Assembly: GCF_000953825.1 (NCBI RefSeq)
Contig: NZ_BBUL01000089.1
Location: forward strand, 124,001 to 188,000
Source of the DNA: Cellvibrio sp. OA-2007
Lineage (GTDB): Bacteria > Pseudomonadota > Gammaproteobacteria > Pseudomonadales > Cellvibrionaceae
Direction: 5' to 3'
DNA length: 64,000 nt
Part shown: positions 52,751-62,599 of the stretch, in pieces
How positions within the stretch are numbered: the first letter of the stretch is position 1
Layout of the letters: the number at the start of each line of letters is the position of its first letter
Position numbers and translations under genes: made by a program
Notes under the pieces: generated by a model
Database searches by the model: none
Told to the model about the DNA's origin: nothing
The model's input: the letters and a program-made list of their open reading frames with translations, nothing else

Positions 52751-53944
52751 ATGTATGACGTTATTTTTAACACTCACGATGTAGTCTTATTAATGACTGC
52801 CTATCAGTGCATCCTGTTTGCACTTCTGCTGCTCACCATTAAACGCGACAAATATATTCGCAATGTGTTTCTCGCTTTTTTCTTGCTGCAACAAGCTGCC
52901 ATCCCGCTCGATATTTTAATCAGCTTCGGTGCTGCATTTCGTCACATCGCTATTGAATGGTCACCCGATTTATTTTATGTGTTTGGCTTTGGCTATTGGC
53001 TGGAAGGGCCATTATTACTTTGGTATACCCGCTCGCTGATTTACAAAGATTATCACCTGCGGATAAAAGACATTATTTATTTACTGCCGTTTATTGCCTA
53101 TGCAGGCTATCAGCTGATTTTTTATTACAGCCTCGATGTGGGCGACAAAAAAACAATTCAGGAACAATACGATTTAGCTGTTGCGCCGCAAATTATGAAT
53201 TATGTCACCCTGTTGCGTGAATTGTTTCGCGTGGCCTTAGGTGTTATTTGCTTGATCGAAATCAAACGCTACACCCAACATATACGCACCAATTTTTCTG
53301 ATATCGACAAAATCGATTTAACCTGGTTAAAAATTCTGGTACTTGGATTCTTGGCAATTCGCTTTTGGGCCGTATTAGTTGCGGTGATGATTATATTGTC
53401 CATCAGTTTTGGCATAAGCACTAATTTTGAAATTATGGGCTTGGCGGGCAATTACATTACTTTCTTGCTGGTTAGCATTCTGATCTTTTTTGGCCTTGGT
53501 CACTCCAGTGTTTTTGAAGGGTTGGAGTTGCGCCCACCACAAGAGCCTGAACCCTCCAAAGATGAGCAGGAACCTGAAGAACAAAAAGATAAAATAAAAC
53601 CGGAAATGATCGAGCAACTCTCGCGCCATATGGAGACAGAAAAACCTTATCTAACACCAGCATTAACTCTGGATAAACTTGCCAGCCAACTGCGCTTGCA
53701 ACCGCGCCTGCTCTCCAACATTATCAACCGCCATTTTGAATGTAATTTTTTCGAATTTATTAATTCCTATCGTGTTGAAGAAGCCAAGCGCATGCTCGCG
53801 GACCAACAATACGCCGATAAAAATATGCTCGATATAATGCTCGATGTCGGTTTTAACAGCAAAGCTACGTTCAACACCTTATTCAAGAAAAAAGCAGGCA
53901 TGACCCCGAGCGAATACCGCAAATCAGTCAAACCGGTTAACTAA
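52751..53944 (+). CDS. Membrane-anchored AraC-family regulator
   Basis: A 397-residue protein with about seven hydrophobic helices in residues 10-245 (VVLLMTAYQCILFALLLLTI, FYVFGFGYWLEGPLLLWY, YITFLLVSILIFFGLG), an acidic Glu/Pro-rich linker (about 255-285), then a cytoplasmic AraC-type double HTH (about 300-397: LTPALTLDKLASQLRL, ML-DVGFNSKATFNTLFKKK, MTPSEYRK). This design suggests a one-component membrane sensor. The neighbours (pip, dtd) are housekeeping, so its targets are unknown. It precedes dtd by 21 bases. Confidence 0.87.
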   Translation: MYDVIFNTHDVVLLMTAYQCILFALLLLTIKRDKYIRNVFLAFFLLQQAAIPLDILISFGAAFRHIAIEWSPDLFYVFGFGYWLEGPLLLWYTRSLIYKDYHLRIKDIIYLLPFIAYAGYQLIFYYSLDVGDKKTIQEQYDLAVAPQIMNYVTLLRELFRVALGVICLIEIKRYTQHIRTNFSDIDKIDLTWLKILVLGFLAIRFWAVLVAVMIILSISFGISTNFEIMGLAGNYITFLLVSILIFFGLGHSSVFEGLELRPPQEPEPSKDEQEPEEQKDKIKPEMIEQLSRHMETEKPYLTPALTLDKLASQLRLQPRLLSNIINRHFECNFFEFINSYRVEEAKRMLADQQYADKNMLDIMLDVGFNSKATFNTLFKKKAGMTPSEYRKSVKPVN

Positions 53945-53965
53945 CTACTAATATCAGGCTTATTT

Positions 53966-54406
53966 ATGTTGGGTTTAATTCAGCGCGTCAAACAGGCATC
54001 CGTTAAGGTCGAGGAAAAAGTTACCGGAGAGATAGAGCAAGGCATTTTATTACTGCTCGGCATTCAAAAAAATGACAGCGAAGAAACCGCCAACAAACTG
54101 ATCGACAAAATCCTCGCTTATCGGATCTTTTCGGATGAACACAACAAGATGAATTGCAATGTGCAACAGATCGACGGTGGTATTCTAATCGTATCCCAAT
54201 TCACCCTCGCCGCCGACACCAAAAAAGGCCTACGCCCCAGCTTCTCTTCCGCCGCACCACCCGCCCAAGCCGAAGCTCTATACAATTATTTTGTGGCGCA
54301 GATGCGCAGCAAACACCCTCAGATCGCAACCGGAATTTTTGCGGCAGATATGCAGGTGAGTTTAATCAATGATGGGCCGGTGACGTTTATGTTGGAGATG
54401 GAATAA
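53966..54406 (+). CDS. dtd: D-aminoacyl-tRNA deacylase
   Basis: A 146-residue Dtd that removes D-amino acids (and Gly from tRNA-Ala) from tRNA. Signature motifs are [17 protein letters not shown] (SQFTL) near residue 77 and [10 protein letters not shown] at the C-terminus, the second active-site motif including the Gly-cisPro pair. Length is normal. It ends 17 bases from the convergent hybrid kinase gene. Confidence 0.95.
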   Translation: MLGLIQRVKQASVKVEEKVTGEIEQGILLLLGIQKNDSEETANKLIDKILAYRIFSDEHNKMNCNVQQIDGGILIVSQFTLAADTKKGLRPSFSSAAPPAQAEALYNYFVAQMRSKHPQIATGIFAADMQVSLINDGPVTFMLEME

Positions 54407-54423
54407 TTAAACGGAACACAATT

Positions 54424-57192
54424 TTAATCGGTAGACGCGACGTTTTGCTCCAACCAGCCTTTACTCAATGCCTCCACCTTTTCCAAATCATATACGCGTA
54501 GGGCGTGGGTTAATTGTAAATGGCGTTGTTTTCCTAGTTGGGCAGCATTTAATTCAGCGATGATTTTTTTACTGGCAGTCATATCGCCGCTTGCGGCTGT
54601 TGCCGCCAACTCCTGTAATAATGGTTTGATCTGTGTTAAATCGACATAGGTATCATCCGGCGGTTGGTCTTCTGTTGCAGGTTCAGCTTCGCCCTCAAAA
54701 CTAATCTGCGCATGATGCTGCAAGGCTTTGAATACATCGTCAAAAGCGTAGGGCTTACCGATAAATTCCTGAAATCCCTGTGCAAGATAATAACTACGCT
54801 CATGCTCCAGACTGGACGCAGATACCGCCACTATCGGTGTATTGTTGTAATTAGGCAGCGCGCGCAAGCGGCGAAACATTTCCAAGCCATTTAAATAGGG
54901 CATGCGAATATCGGTAAACACTATATCGAACTGTTGCGCTTGGCACATAGCGAGCCCTTCGCGGCCATCGTGTGCGGCGTAAGTTTCGCAGCCAATTTGT
55001 TGTAATAGATCGACTAAAATTTCGCAGCTCGATTGATCGTCTTCTACTACTAATACTTTGCACTGGGTACCCAGTTGTAAGCGCTGATTTTGGTATTGTG
55101 TATCGCGCGAATCCAAGGTGACATTTTCACTGACCAAGGGCAAACGCAAATGTGCGAGAGTTCCCTGGCCGAGAATACTTGAGAGTTGCAAACTGCCACC
55201 CATGCCTTCCGCCAAGTGACGGGAAAGCGTGAGGCCAAGACCGGTTCCGCCGGCATCTTCACCTGCTTGCCCCTGTTTAAACGCGGCAAATAGTTGCGCC
55301 AGCTCTTCTTCGGAAATACCCGGGCCAGTATCGCCAATCACAAATTCCACTTCACCGGCAAGATACGCCACATACAAACTCACACTGCCTTGCGGAGTAA
55401 ATTTAATCGCGTTGCCCAATAGGTTTAATAAAATCTGACCGATTTTTTGGCGGTCGCCTTTCACGATATAGGGGTCAGGCATATCGACTTGGGTGATTAA
55501 ATTTAACCCTTTATTCTGCGCGCGCTCCGCCATTATCGCTTGAATATCGGCAACTTCCTGATGCAAATCAAAGTACTCTTTGCGCAGATTGAGCACACCC
55601 GATTCAATTTTAGACAGATCCAATACATCGTTAATCAAACCTAACAAACGCTGGCTTGCACTTAAAATTAATTGCAAACGCTCGCGCTGATTGCCGGTAA
55701 ATTTTTCGTCGCGCATCAGCAATTGGGTATAACCCAATACTGCATTAAGTGGGGTGCGGATCTCATGGCTCATATTGGCGAGAAAGCGGCTTTTGGCACG
55801 GGTTGCTTCTTCAGCCGCTTCTTTTGCCAGCGACAATTGTTTTTCAGCATCTTTTTGTGCCGAAATATCGCGCCCGATTCCAAGAATTCCCACCGCATCG
55901 CCCTGCTCATCACGCACGGCAACTTTTAAGGTGTCGAGTAAATATTGCGTTTGATTATTGACACTGATTAATTGTTCGTAGCGATGCAACTCAGTTGTTT
56001 TTAATGCTTGTTGATCGTTATGACGAAAAAAATCCGCCAGCTCGCGTGCGACTAATTGATCTTCGGTTTTGCCAATAATATTTTCTTCTGTCTGCCCCAG
56101 CATATTGGCAAACGCTTTATTGCAACTGATATACACACCGTCAAGATTTTTAAACCAAACCGGGTCGGGAATATTATCGAGCAGGCTTCGCAGATGTTGC
56201 TCGCGCGCGCGCAATACGGTTTGCGACGATTGCAATTGCTCCTGCGCTTGCTGGCGCTGCACCACCTCATTGAGCAGCCAGTCATTCGCTTTGCGCAGCG
56301 CTTGGGTGTGCGATAAAACTTCATCTTCCAAGCGTTTTTGATTTTCGCGCAGCAATTCATCGTGCTGCTGGCGCGTGCGAATATAAGCGGTTAATAATCC
56401 AATCAAAGTCAATCCCAACGCCAAGGCTGACACTTGAATCCAACTGGGTTGATACCAAAGGCGTGGATCCAGTTGCGCGCCGAGTGTCATTTCATGGGCA
56501 GCCTTGGCCAGCCGCTGTGCTTCATTATGTTCGATATAACCCAGTGCCGAGACCAGAAAAAATACCAATCCAATGCCAGCACTCAACAAGAGGAACGCTT
56601 GTGCATGGGTGTTTTGACGTATGCGTGGAATTAACAACCAGGCCAGCAGTGAATTAAATACCAGCATGCCAATGCTGTCGCCCATCCACCAAAAGGCCCA
56701 GCTTTTTCCCAACTCAGCGGCAGACACTATGCCTACATAATGCAGCGTATAAATACCAACACCGGAAGAAATTACTGCGCAACAAAAAATACTAGCGATA
56801 AAAATTAATGTGCGGCGCAAATTAACCAGTAAATTGCTGCTCAACACCCCGCGATTAATACGTGCAATCAGCAGTGCCTGCAATACTGCAGCGCCGCCGA
56901 TAACAGCAGCTGCGCCCCATGAGGTGTAACTGCGCCCGATAGTTTCATCAAAGTGCAGCCATTGGGTCGCCAGAAACGCGCCAATAAATACACCCGGCAA
57001 TACACGCAAACCAAATAACAAAAAGCCAAATAATGCCAAACCAGCCGCAGGCCAAACCAGTGACACTTGCGAGGTCAGCGAACTCCAGGCCATGCCAAAT
57101 TCGACCAATAAAAAATATGCCACTGCAAAACCCAGGTTCAGCAGTGGCAATTTAATTAAAAGATGCAGAGATTTACGAGAGAGTAGCGGCAC
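54424..57192 (-). CDS. MASE1-PAS hybrid sensor histidine kinase
   Basis: A 922-residue kinase. The N-terminal 290 residues hold about eight helices typical of a MASE1 membrane sensor, followed by a coiled coil and a PAS domain (LLDNIPDPVWFKNLDGVY, about residues 335-450). The transmitter has an H-box LANMSHEIRTPLNAVLGYTQ, N-box NLLGNAIKFTP, and G boxes VIGDTGPGISEE and GGTGLGLTLSRHLAEGMGG. A receiver domain follows (Asp in VFTDIRMPYLNGLEM), and a 75-residue helical tail. Start is GTG 57192. The stop of the upstream response-regulator gene is 21 bases away, so the two form one operon. Signal unknown. Confidence 0.92.
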   Translation of the reverse strand: MPLLSRKSLHLLIKLPLLNLGFAVAYFLLVEFGMAWSSLTSQVSLVWPAAGLALFGFLLFGLRVLPGVFIGAFLATQWLHFDETIGRSYTSWGAAAVIGGAAVLQALLIARINRGVLSSNLLVNLRRTLIFIASIFCCAVISSGVGIYTLHYVGIVSAAELGKSWAFWWMGDSIGMLVFNSLLAWLLIPRIRQNTHAQAFLLLSAGIGLVFFLVSALGYIEHNEAQRLAKAAHEMTLGAQLDPRLWYQPSWIQVSALALGLTLIGLLTAYIRTRQQHDELLRENQKRLEDEVLSHTQALRKANDWLLNEVVQRQQAQEQLQSSQTVLRAREQHLRSLLDNIPDPVWFKNLDGVYISCNKAFANMLGQTEENIIGKTEDQLVARELADFFRHNDQQALKTTELHRYEQLISVNNQTQYLLDTLKVAVRDEQGDAVGILGIGRDISAQKDAEKQLSLAKEAAEEATRAKSRFLANMSHEIRTPLNAVLGYTQLLMRDEKFTGNQRERLQLILSASQRLLGLINDVLDLSKIESGVLNLRKEYFDLHQEVADIQAIMAERAQNKGLNLITQVDMPDPYIVKGDRQKIGQILLNLLGNAIKFTPQGSVSLYVAYLAGEVEFVIGDTGPGISEEELAQLFAAFKQGQAGEDAGGTGLGLTLSRHLAEGMGGSLQLSSILGQGTLAHLRLPLVSENVTLDSRDTQYQNQRLQLGTQCKVLVVEDDQSSCEILVDLLQQIGCETYAAHDGREGLAMCQAQQFDIVFTDIRMPYLNGLEMFRRLRALPNYNNTPIVAVSASSLEHERSYYLAQGFQEFIGKPYAFDDVFKALQHHAQISFEGEAEPATEDQPPDDTYVDLTQIKPLLQELAATAASGDMTASKKIIAELNAAQLGKQRHLQLTHALRVYDLEKVEALSKGWLEQNVASTD

Positions 57193-57213
57193 GGATAATT
57201 TACCTTGTGCAGA

Positions 57214-59031
57214 TTAGCTCAGGCATTTTTCCAGCGCCTGATAATTCATTTCTTCCGGGCGATGATGGTAATAACCCTGCCCCCAACTGACGCCAAGCTT
57301 ATGCAATTGCGCGGCCACTTCTTCCGTTTCAACAAACTCGGCAATGACTTCTTTACCCAGTGACGTCGCCATTTCTGCAATGGATTTCACCATCGCAAAA
57401 TGCGCCGGATCAGTATCCATATCGCGCACAAAAATACCGTCGATTTTTATCTTGTCGAATGCGAGTTGATGTAAATAAGCATAGGAAGCAAAACCGCTGC
57501 CAAAATCATCCAGCGCAAAATGGCAACCCAGTTCACGCAGGGTTTGCATAAATTGCCGTGCCGAATCGATATTAACAATGGCTTGGGTCTCGGTGATTTC
57601 AAAGCAGAATTTATGTGCGGGCAAATTCAGATTGCTAACTGTATTGATAATAAATTGTGCAAACTGCGGTTCACGAATCGAAATGGCTGACAAATTAATC
57701 GAAATCAAATCCAAGCGTTCTAACAAAGCGGGATGTTGGGCAAATAAATTCAGCGTGTGACCAATAATCCATTTGTCCAACTCAGGAATTAAATGCAGCC
57801 GCTCAGCTGGGCCGATAAACTCACCGGGCGAAATCATTCGCTGGTTGGGTGCATCCCACAAACGAATCAACACTTCCAGACGATACTGCGGCTGGGCAAC
57901 ACCGATACTCGCCGGTAGGAACTCAATCATCTGGAAATAAGCGCGGAACAACTGACTGTGTATCGCGTCCACCAAGCGTGAAGCCCAGTTAATATTGTCT
58001 TTGTGCAAATTGCTGCGTTTGGCCGCATCTTCATAACTGAAAATGCCGCCGCGTGCGTCGCGCTTGGCAACAAAAATTACCTCATCAGCGGCCAGCATCA
58101 CCTGATCGTAACTCACCATAACGCGGGTGAGTGGCACTGTGGCAATCGATGCCGCCAATTTGAATTGGCGATCTTCCCACTGGAAATTAAATTGTTCCAA
58201 ATGCTTCAAGATGGATTGCGCCAGTGCCAAACCTTTATCGCTTTCATCGCAAAAAGTGACTACCGCAAAACGGTCGCCGCCGAGCCGCGCAAAAAAATCA
58301 TTGCGAGTTAAAAGCCCGGCGATGCTATCGGCAAACTGACGCAAGAGTTCATCACCCGCGATACAGCCACAGCTTTCATTAATCAAACGGAAACGGTCGA
58401 TATCAATTAATAAAAATGAGGCGTTGATATCCTGTACTTGAATGCGTGCCAGCAGTTCTGAGACGTGAGCTTCAAGGGCGTTGCGGTTGTGTAGGCGGGT
58501 GACAAAATCGTGGGTGGCGAGGTAGTTGAGGCGGTCTTGCATATAGCGCCGCTCGTTAATTTCCTCGCGCAATTGGCGGTTGGCGATGGTCAGCTCCGCA
58601 GTGCGTTCGCGTACCTTACCTTCCAGTTCGCGGTTAAACGACTTCAGCTCCGCCAGCATCATTTGCCGCTCCAGCTGATGGCGCACCCGCGAGCGCACCT
58701 CGTCGGCATTGATCGGTTTGGTGATGTAGTCGGCGCCGCCGACACGAAAGCCCTGGCTGATATCGTCGGCGCGGGCGGTAACAAAAATAATCGGAATTTC
58801 GGTGGTGGCCAGTTCGGCCTTAAGGCGGGTGCAAACTTCAAAGCCGTTCATATCCGGCATCATTACATCGAGCAGGATTAAATCCGGCAGGCGCCGCGCC
58901 GCCAGCTCCAGCGCGCGTTCGCCCGATGTAGCCACAATCAATTGGCAATCCAAATCTTCCAGAATGCCACTGAGAACATCCAGATTTTCCGGAGTATCAT
59001 CAACCAGCAGGATACGCGTCGAACTCGACAT
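57214..59031 (-). CDS. Response regulator with degenerate GGDEF and EAL domains
   Basis: A 605-residue cyclic-di-GMP-type response regulator. ATG 59031 has AAGGA nine bases upstream; the frame from 59061 lacks this. Receiver: Asp55 in LILLDVMMPDMNG. After a coiled coil, the GGDEF domain reads ARLGGDRFAVV, with Arg in place of the catalytic-site Glu, so cyclase activity is doubtful. The EAL domain has EVLIRL in place of EALLR but keeps FEITETQA, FALDDFGSGFASY, KIDG and IAEFVETEE, so phosphodiesterase activity is plausible. It probably receives phosphate from the hybrid kinase encoded next. Confidence 0.92.
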   Translation of the reverse strand: MSSSTRILLVDDTPENLDVLSGILEDLDCQLIVATSGERALELAARRLPDLILLDVMMPDMNGFEVCTRLKAELATTEIPIIFVTARADDISQGFRVGGADYITKPINADEVRSRVRHQLERQMMLAELKSFNRELEGKVRERTAELTIANRQLREEINERRYMQDRLNYLATHDFVTRLHNRNALEAHVSELLARIQVQDINASFLLIDIDRFRLINESCGCIAGDELLRQFADSIAGLLTRNDFFARLGGDRFAVVTFCDESDKGLALAQSILKHLEQFNFQWEDRQFKLAASIATVPLTRVMVSYDQVMLAADEVIFVAKRDARGGIFSYEDAAKRSNLHKDNINWASRLVDAIHSQLFRAYFQMIEFLPASIGVAQPQYRLEVLIRLWDAPNQRMISPGEFIGPAERLHLIPELDKWIIGHTLNLFAQHPALLERLDLISINLSAISIREPQFAQFIINTVSNLNLPAHKFCFEITETQAIVNIDSARQFMQTLRELGCHFALDDFGSGFASYAYLHQLAFDKIKIDGIFVRDMDTDPAHFAMVKSIAEMATSLGKEVIAEFVETEEVAAQLHKLGVSWGQGYYHHRPEEMNYQALEKCLS

Positions 59032-59191
59032 GACAATAAGGTCCTTAACTATTGTTGTCATCGGATAATAGCAGACCGGAAAAGAATAGCTACGCGCCGC
59101 TTATGAAGATTTGTTAGGGCAAATCAGAATGGAAGATATTAATGATTTAAGTGCCACAATACCCTTTGTAGCGGTGCCTAGAGATACCCTG

Positions 59192-60850
59192 CTATTTTCT
59201 AAACCAAAGCGCCACCATACCAATCGCGGCCAATACAATGGTCGAAGGCGATACATCGGTGATAAGCCAATCGCGCAATACCGCTGAGCCTTGGGTGTCT
59301 TGATAAAAGAAATAACCAGCTGCCGCAAAGGCGGCCAGTGCGATCAATTTACGCCGGCCGCGATGCTGCTGCAGATTGCGCTGCGCCATATCGGATTCCA
59401 ACGCATCGAGTTTTTGTGCAATCAGTGGTAATTGCTGCAAGCTGTTGAAAATCAGATCCGGCACCTGCGGGAATTTTTCCATCCACTCGGGCGCGTAGCG
59501 TTTGAGTTCACCCCACAAGGATTTGGGGTGGAAACGATTTTTCAGCCAGCGCTCCAAAAACGGGTGGGCGGTCGCCCACAAATCCAAGTCGGGGTACAAC
59601 TGGCGGCCAAGGCCTTCAATATTGAGCAAAGTTTTTTGCAGCAATACTAATTGCGGCTGCACTTCCATATCAAACCGGCGCGCGGTGCGGAATAAACTCA
59701 GCAGCACATTGGCGAAGGAAATTTCTTTCAACGGTTTTTCAAAAATCGGTTCGCATACGGTGCGAATCGCCGCTTCTAATTCCTCTACGCGAACAGTGTT
59801 CGGCACCCAACCACTTTGCACATGCAACTCGGCCACCTGGCGATAATCGCGGCGGAACATGGCGAGCAGGTTGCGCGCTAAATAGTATTGGTCTTCGCGG
59901 GTGAGTGAACCAACAATCGCCATATCCACCGCAATGTACTGCGGCAATTGCGGATTTTTAGTCGCGACAAAAATATTGCCCGGGTGCATATCGGCGTGGA
60001 AAAAATTGTGCTCAAACACTTGGGTGAAAAAAATCTCTACCCCGCGCTCGGCCAGTTTTTTCAAATCAGTATTTTGCGCATTAAGTGCGGCCATATTGGT
60101 GACGGGAATACCGTAGATACGCTCCATCACCAATACATTGCTGCGAGTGTAATCCCAATGAATTTCCGGCACATAGAGCAGTGACGAATTTAAGAAGTTG
60201 CGGCGCAATTGTGATGCGTTGGCAGCTTCGCGCTGCAGATCTAACTCATCAAAAATGGTCGTGCGATAATCCTCAACTATTTCGACCGGATGCAAGCGCT
60301 TGCCATCGAGCGTATTGTTTTCCACCCAGCGCGCCACCAACAACAAGAGCTCAACATCCTGCGCGATAATTTTTTCGATGCCGGGGCGAATGACTTTAAT
60401 GACTACGTCGCGGCCATCTTTTAATACGGCGGTGTGAACTTGCGCTACTGAGGCCGACGCCAGCGGCGCATGTTCGTAGCTTGCAAAAATATCGCCGACC
60501 TTGGCGCCCAGTGAGCTTTCCACAATAGCCAGGAATTCTTCATTGGCAAAAGGCGCCACCTTATCTTGCAGGTAGTTCAACTCCTGCACTATATCCTCGG
60601 GGATTAAATCCGGGCGGGTGGACAGCAGCTGACCAAATTTTACAAAGATGGGACCGAGATCTTCACAGGCGCGGCGCAGGCATTCACCGCGCGACATTTT
60701 TTCACCCGTGGCTGTACGGGGCTGCGGAAACAACTTAAAGAAAAACAACAATGCGCGCGCCGCAAAAGGAATATTGGCAGGCAGCAATTGATCCAAGCGA
60801 TAACGGGCAAAGACCCGCAGGATTTTTAATAAACGGAAGAACACGATCAC
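59192..60850 (-). CDS. ubiB: Ubiquinone biosynthesis protein UbiB (atypical kinase-like ATPase)
   Basis: A 552-residue member of the ABC1/UbiB family required for ubiquinone synthesis. I chose GTG 60850 with AAGAGA upstream (near E. coli's 546 residues); the frame opens at 60910 inside an inverted-repeat element. Family motifs are [16 protein letters not shown] (the KxGQ motif), [31 protein letters not shown] (metal-binding His/Asp) and a following VDMAIVG in the DFG position. Two hydrophobic segments at the C-terminus anchor it to the inner membrane. It belongs with ubiE and ubiJ, but a repeat separates it from ubiJ. Confidence 0.94.
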   Translation of the reverse strand: MIVFFRLLKILRVFARYRLDQLLPANIPFAARALLFFFKLFPQPRTATGEKMSRGECLRRACEDLGPIFVKFGQLLSTRPDLIPEDIVQELNYLQDKVAPFANEEFLAIVESSLGAKVGDIFASYEHAPLASASVAQVHTAVLKDGRDVVIKVIRPGIEKIIAQDVELLLLVARWVENNTLDGKRLHPVEIVEDYRTTIFDELDLQREAANASQLRRNFLNSSLLYVPEIHWDYTRSNVLVMERIYGIPVTNMAALNAQNTDLKKLAERGVEIFFTQVFEHNFFHADMHPGNIFVATKNPQLPQYIAVDMAIVGSLTREDQYYLARNLLAMFRRDYRQVAELHVQSGWVPNTVRVEELEAAIRTVCEPIFEKPLKEISFANVLLSLFRTARRFDMEVQPQLVLLQKTLLNIEGLGRQLYPDLDLWATAHPFLERWLKNRFHPKSLWGELKRYAPEWMEKFPQVPDLIFNSLQQLPLIAQKLDALESDMAQRNLQQHRGRRKLIALAAFAAAGYFFYQDTQGSAVLRDWLITDVSPSTIVLAAIGMVALWFRK

Positions 60851-60877
60851 AAATAATATTCTCTTTTTTTGCTCTAT

Positions 60878-61016
60878 CGTAGGTTGGCGGTGAGGAACGA
60901 ACCCCAACATGACTTATTCGCACACTACGACAAATTCCTTTCGTGACGCGAATGGGATTGGATATTTAAAGTGATTAATCGGCGTTGCTTTGTTGGGGTT
61001 CGTTCCCCAGCCTACG
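60878..61016. repeat. 139-bp inverted-repeat element between ubiJ and ubiB
   Basis: The left end CGTAGGTTGGCGGTGAGGAA... (60878-60909) and the right end TGTTGGGGTTCGTTCCCCAG... (60991-61016) are reverse complements: the inner 16 bases match exactly and so do the outer six, with a 6-base gap in the alignment. The phrase 'TGTTGGGGTTCGTTCC..CAACCTACG' recalls a short dispersed repeat common in gammaproteobacteria. It begins 15 bases from the ubiJ stop and overlaps the extended frame upstream of ubiB. Confidence 0.7.
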
Positions 61017-61030
61017 CGGCCCGCCCAAAC

Positions 61031-61645
61031 CTAGGGTTTCCGCTCCGCGATGAGTTTTTCAACACGCGCGGCGGCGCGATCTACTGCCAAACGCACGTCA
61101 TCCACTTGGCGATAAAAATCTTCCAACTCGGGTTTGCCCGGCAGGGTTTTTAATTCTTCGGTCAGGAATTCGCTGGTGAGCCGCTGGGCGCTTTGGGCGC
61201 GATCTTTCATCCAGCCGAATTTGGCGCGAATCACTTGTGCCGCCTGGTGGCCGATAATATCGCCGGTGAATTGGCTGAGCATTTCTTCCCAGTCGATATC
61301 GAGATTTTTCAGCAAGCGCTGCAAATCGGCGAGCAGAGTTAAATCGCCCATCACCGTTACACCGCTGTCTTTTAAGTTATGCACTTCTTTTTGCCCAAGC
61401 TGCGCCAAGGCCAACAGCGAGCCGGTGATGCGGGTATCCACATCGCCCTCCCAATTACCCATCAAACGCAGCTCATCGTCCATCGGCATCACAAATACAG
61501 TGATGGCGGGCGCAGTGATCTGCAGCGCGAGAATTTTGCCTTCCAACTGCGCAAGACCTATGCGCGTGGCTGGGTCATAGCGCAGCGCGGTGTTGAGCAT
61601 TTTTTCCGCGCTGGCAAGGGCGGCAAGGGCGAAAGTGTTGGCCAT
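61031..61645 (-). CDS. ubiJ: Ubiquinone biosynthesis accessory factor UbiJ
   Basis: A 204-residue SCP2-domain protein. Hydrophobic lipid-binding SCP2 region about residues 10-110 (with IGLAQLEGKILALQITAPAI); the C-terminal part has a coiled coil (DDVRLAVDRAAARVEKLIAE). UbiJ binds ubiquinone-pathway lipids in the soluble Ubi complex. Its ATG overlaps the ubiE stop by one base (TAATG), so the pair is coupled. Confidence 0.9.
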   Translation of the reverse strand: MANTFALAALASAEKMLNTALRYDPATRIGLAQLEGKILALQITAPAITVFVMPMDDELRLMGNWEGDVDTRITGSLLALAQLGQKEVHNLKDSGVTVMGDLTLLADLQRLLKNLDIDWEEMLSQFTGDIIGHQAAQVIRAKFGWMKDRAQSAQRLTSEFLTEELKTLPGKPELEDFYRQVDDVRLAVDRAAARVEKLIAERKP

Positions 61646-62394
61646 TAAGGTTTGATGCCTTTGTGCAGCGCGACTATGCCGCCGGTCATATTGTGGAACT
61701 CGGTGCGCACAAAACCGGCGTTGTCCATCATGTCTTTTAAGGTTTGCTGATCGGGGTGCATGCGAATCGATTCGGCGAGGTAGCGGTAGCTCTCGGCATC
61801 GTTAGTCACCAGCTTGCCCATAAACGGCAGCACTTTAAAGGAATAGGTGTCGTAAATTTTGCTTAGGATTTCGCTCTGCGGTTTGGAGAACTCCAGCACC
61901 AACAAACGCCCGCCCGGTTTTAATACGCGCTGCATGGAGCGCAGGGCGAGATCTTTGTCGGTCACATTGCGCAGGCCAAAGGCGATGGTGATGCAATCGA
62001 AGGTATTGTCGGGAAACGGCAGAAATTGCGCATCGCACTGGGCGAAATTGATATTGCCGGCAATGCCGCGATCAGTCAGGCGGTCGCGACCTACACCGAG
62101 CATGGAGGCGTTGATATCGGCCAACACCACTTGTCCGTTGGCGCCAACCAGCTTGGCGAACTGATAACTTAAGTCGCCGGTGCCGCCGGCTATATCCAGC
62201 ACCTTGTGCCCGGCGCGCACACCAGAGGCTTCAATAGTGAAACGCTTCCACAGGCGATGTACGCCCCCCGACATCAAATCATTCATCACATCGTATTTGG
62301 CGGCGACTGAGTGAAAGACCTCGGCCACACGTTCGGCTTTTTCTTCAACCGGAACTTCTTGAAAGCCAAAGTGGGTGGTTTTTTTATCGTTCAT
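61645..62394 (-). CDS. ubiE: Ubiquinone/menaquinone biosynthesis C-methyltransferase UbiE
   Basis: A 249-residue SAM-dependent methyltransferase of ubiquinone synthesis. ATG 62394 ([20 protein letters not shown]) is the family start; the 52 codons upstream are unsupported. SAM-binding motif I is [35 protein letters not shown] and [14 protein letters not shown] are UbiE signatures. It heads the ubiE-ubiJ-(repeat)-ubiB set, whose promoter should lie in the 62395-62599 divergent gap. Confidence 0.96.
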   Translation of the reverse strand: MNDKKTTHFGFQEVPVEEKAERVAEVFHSVAAKYDVMNDLMSGGVHRLWKRFTIEASGVRAGHKVLDIAGGTGDLSYQFAKLVGANGQVVLADINASMLGVGRDRLTDRGIAGNINFAQCDAQFLPFPDNTFDCITIAFGLRNVTDKDLALRSMQRVLKPGGRLLVLEFSKPQSEILSKIYDTYSFKVLPFMGKLVTNDAESYRYLAESIRMHPDQQTLKDMMDNAGFVRTEFHNMTGGIVALHKGIKP

Positions 62395-62599
62395 AGTGGA
62401 ATCCAAAGGCTGGCAACCCAAGCGGGCGGGGTGGCCGCATTGTACTGACATTGAGCAGCTATTGCACCGCTGCACAGACACTGAAAGCCTGTCTGCAGGC
62501 CAACGGAAAATTTTGGTAGTTTTTCGAACCTCATTGCGTAAAATCCCCACCGCTACAGATAACCCTCATTTTCAACTGTGCGGAAGGAAGAACACACTT

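Noticed and set aside
60851-60910. N-terminal extension of ubiB
   Set aside because: The upstream ATG lies inside a repeat element; GTG 60850 has a ribosome site and gives the normal family length.
62375-62599. 75-codon extension of the phospholipase-like gene
   Set aside because: It would overlap the ubiE start and bury a clear signal peptide; ATG 62600 has a strong ribosome site.
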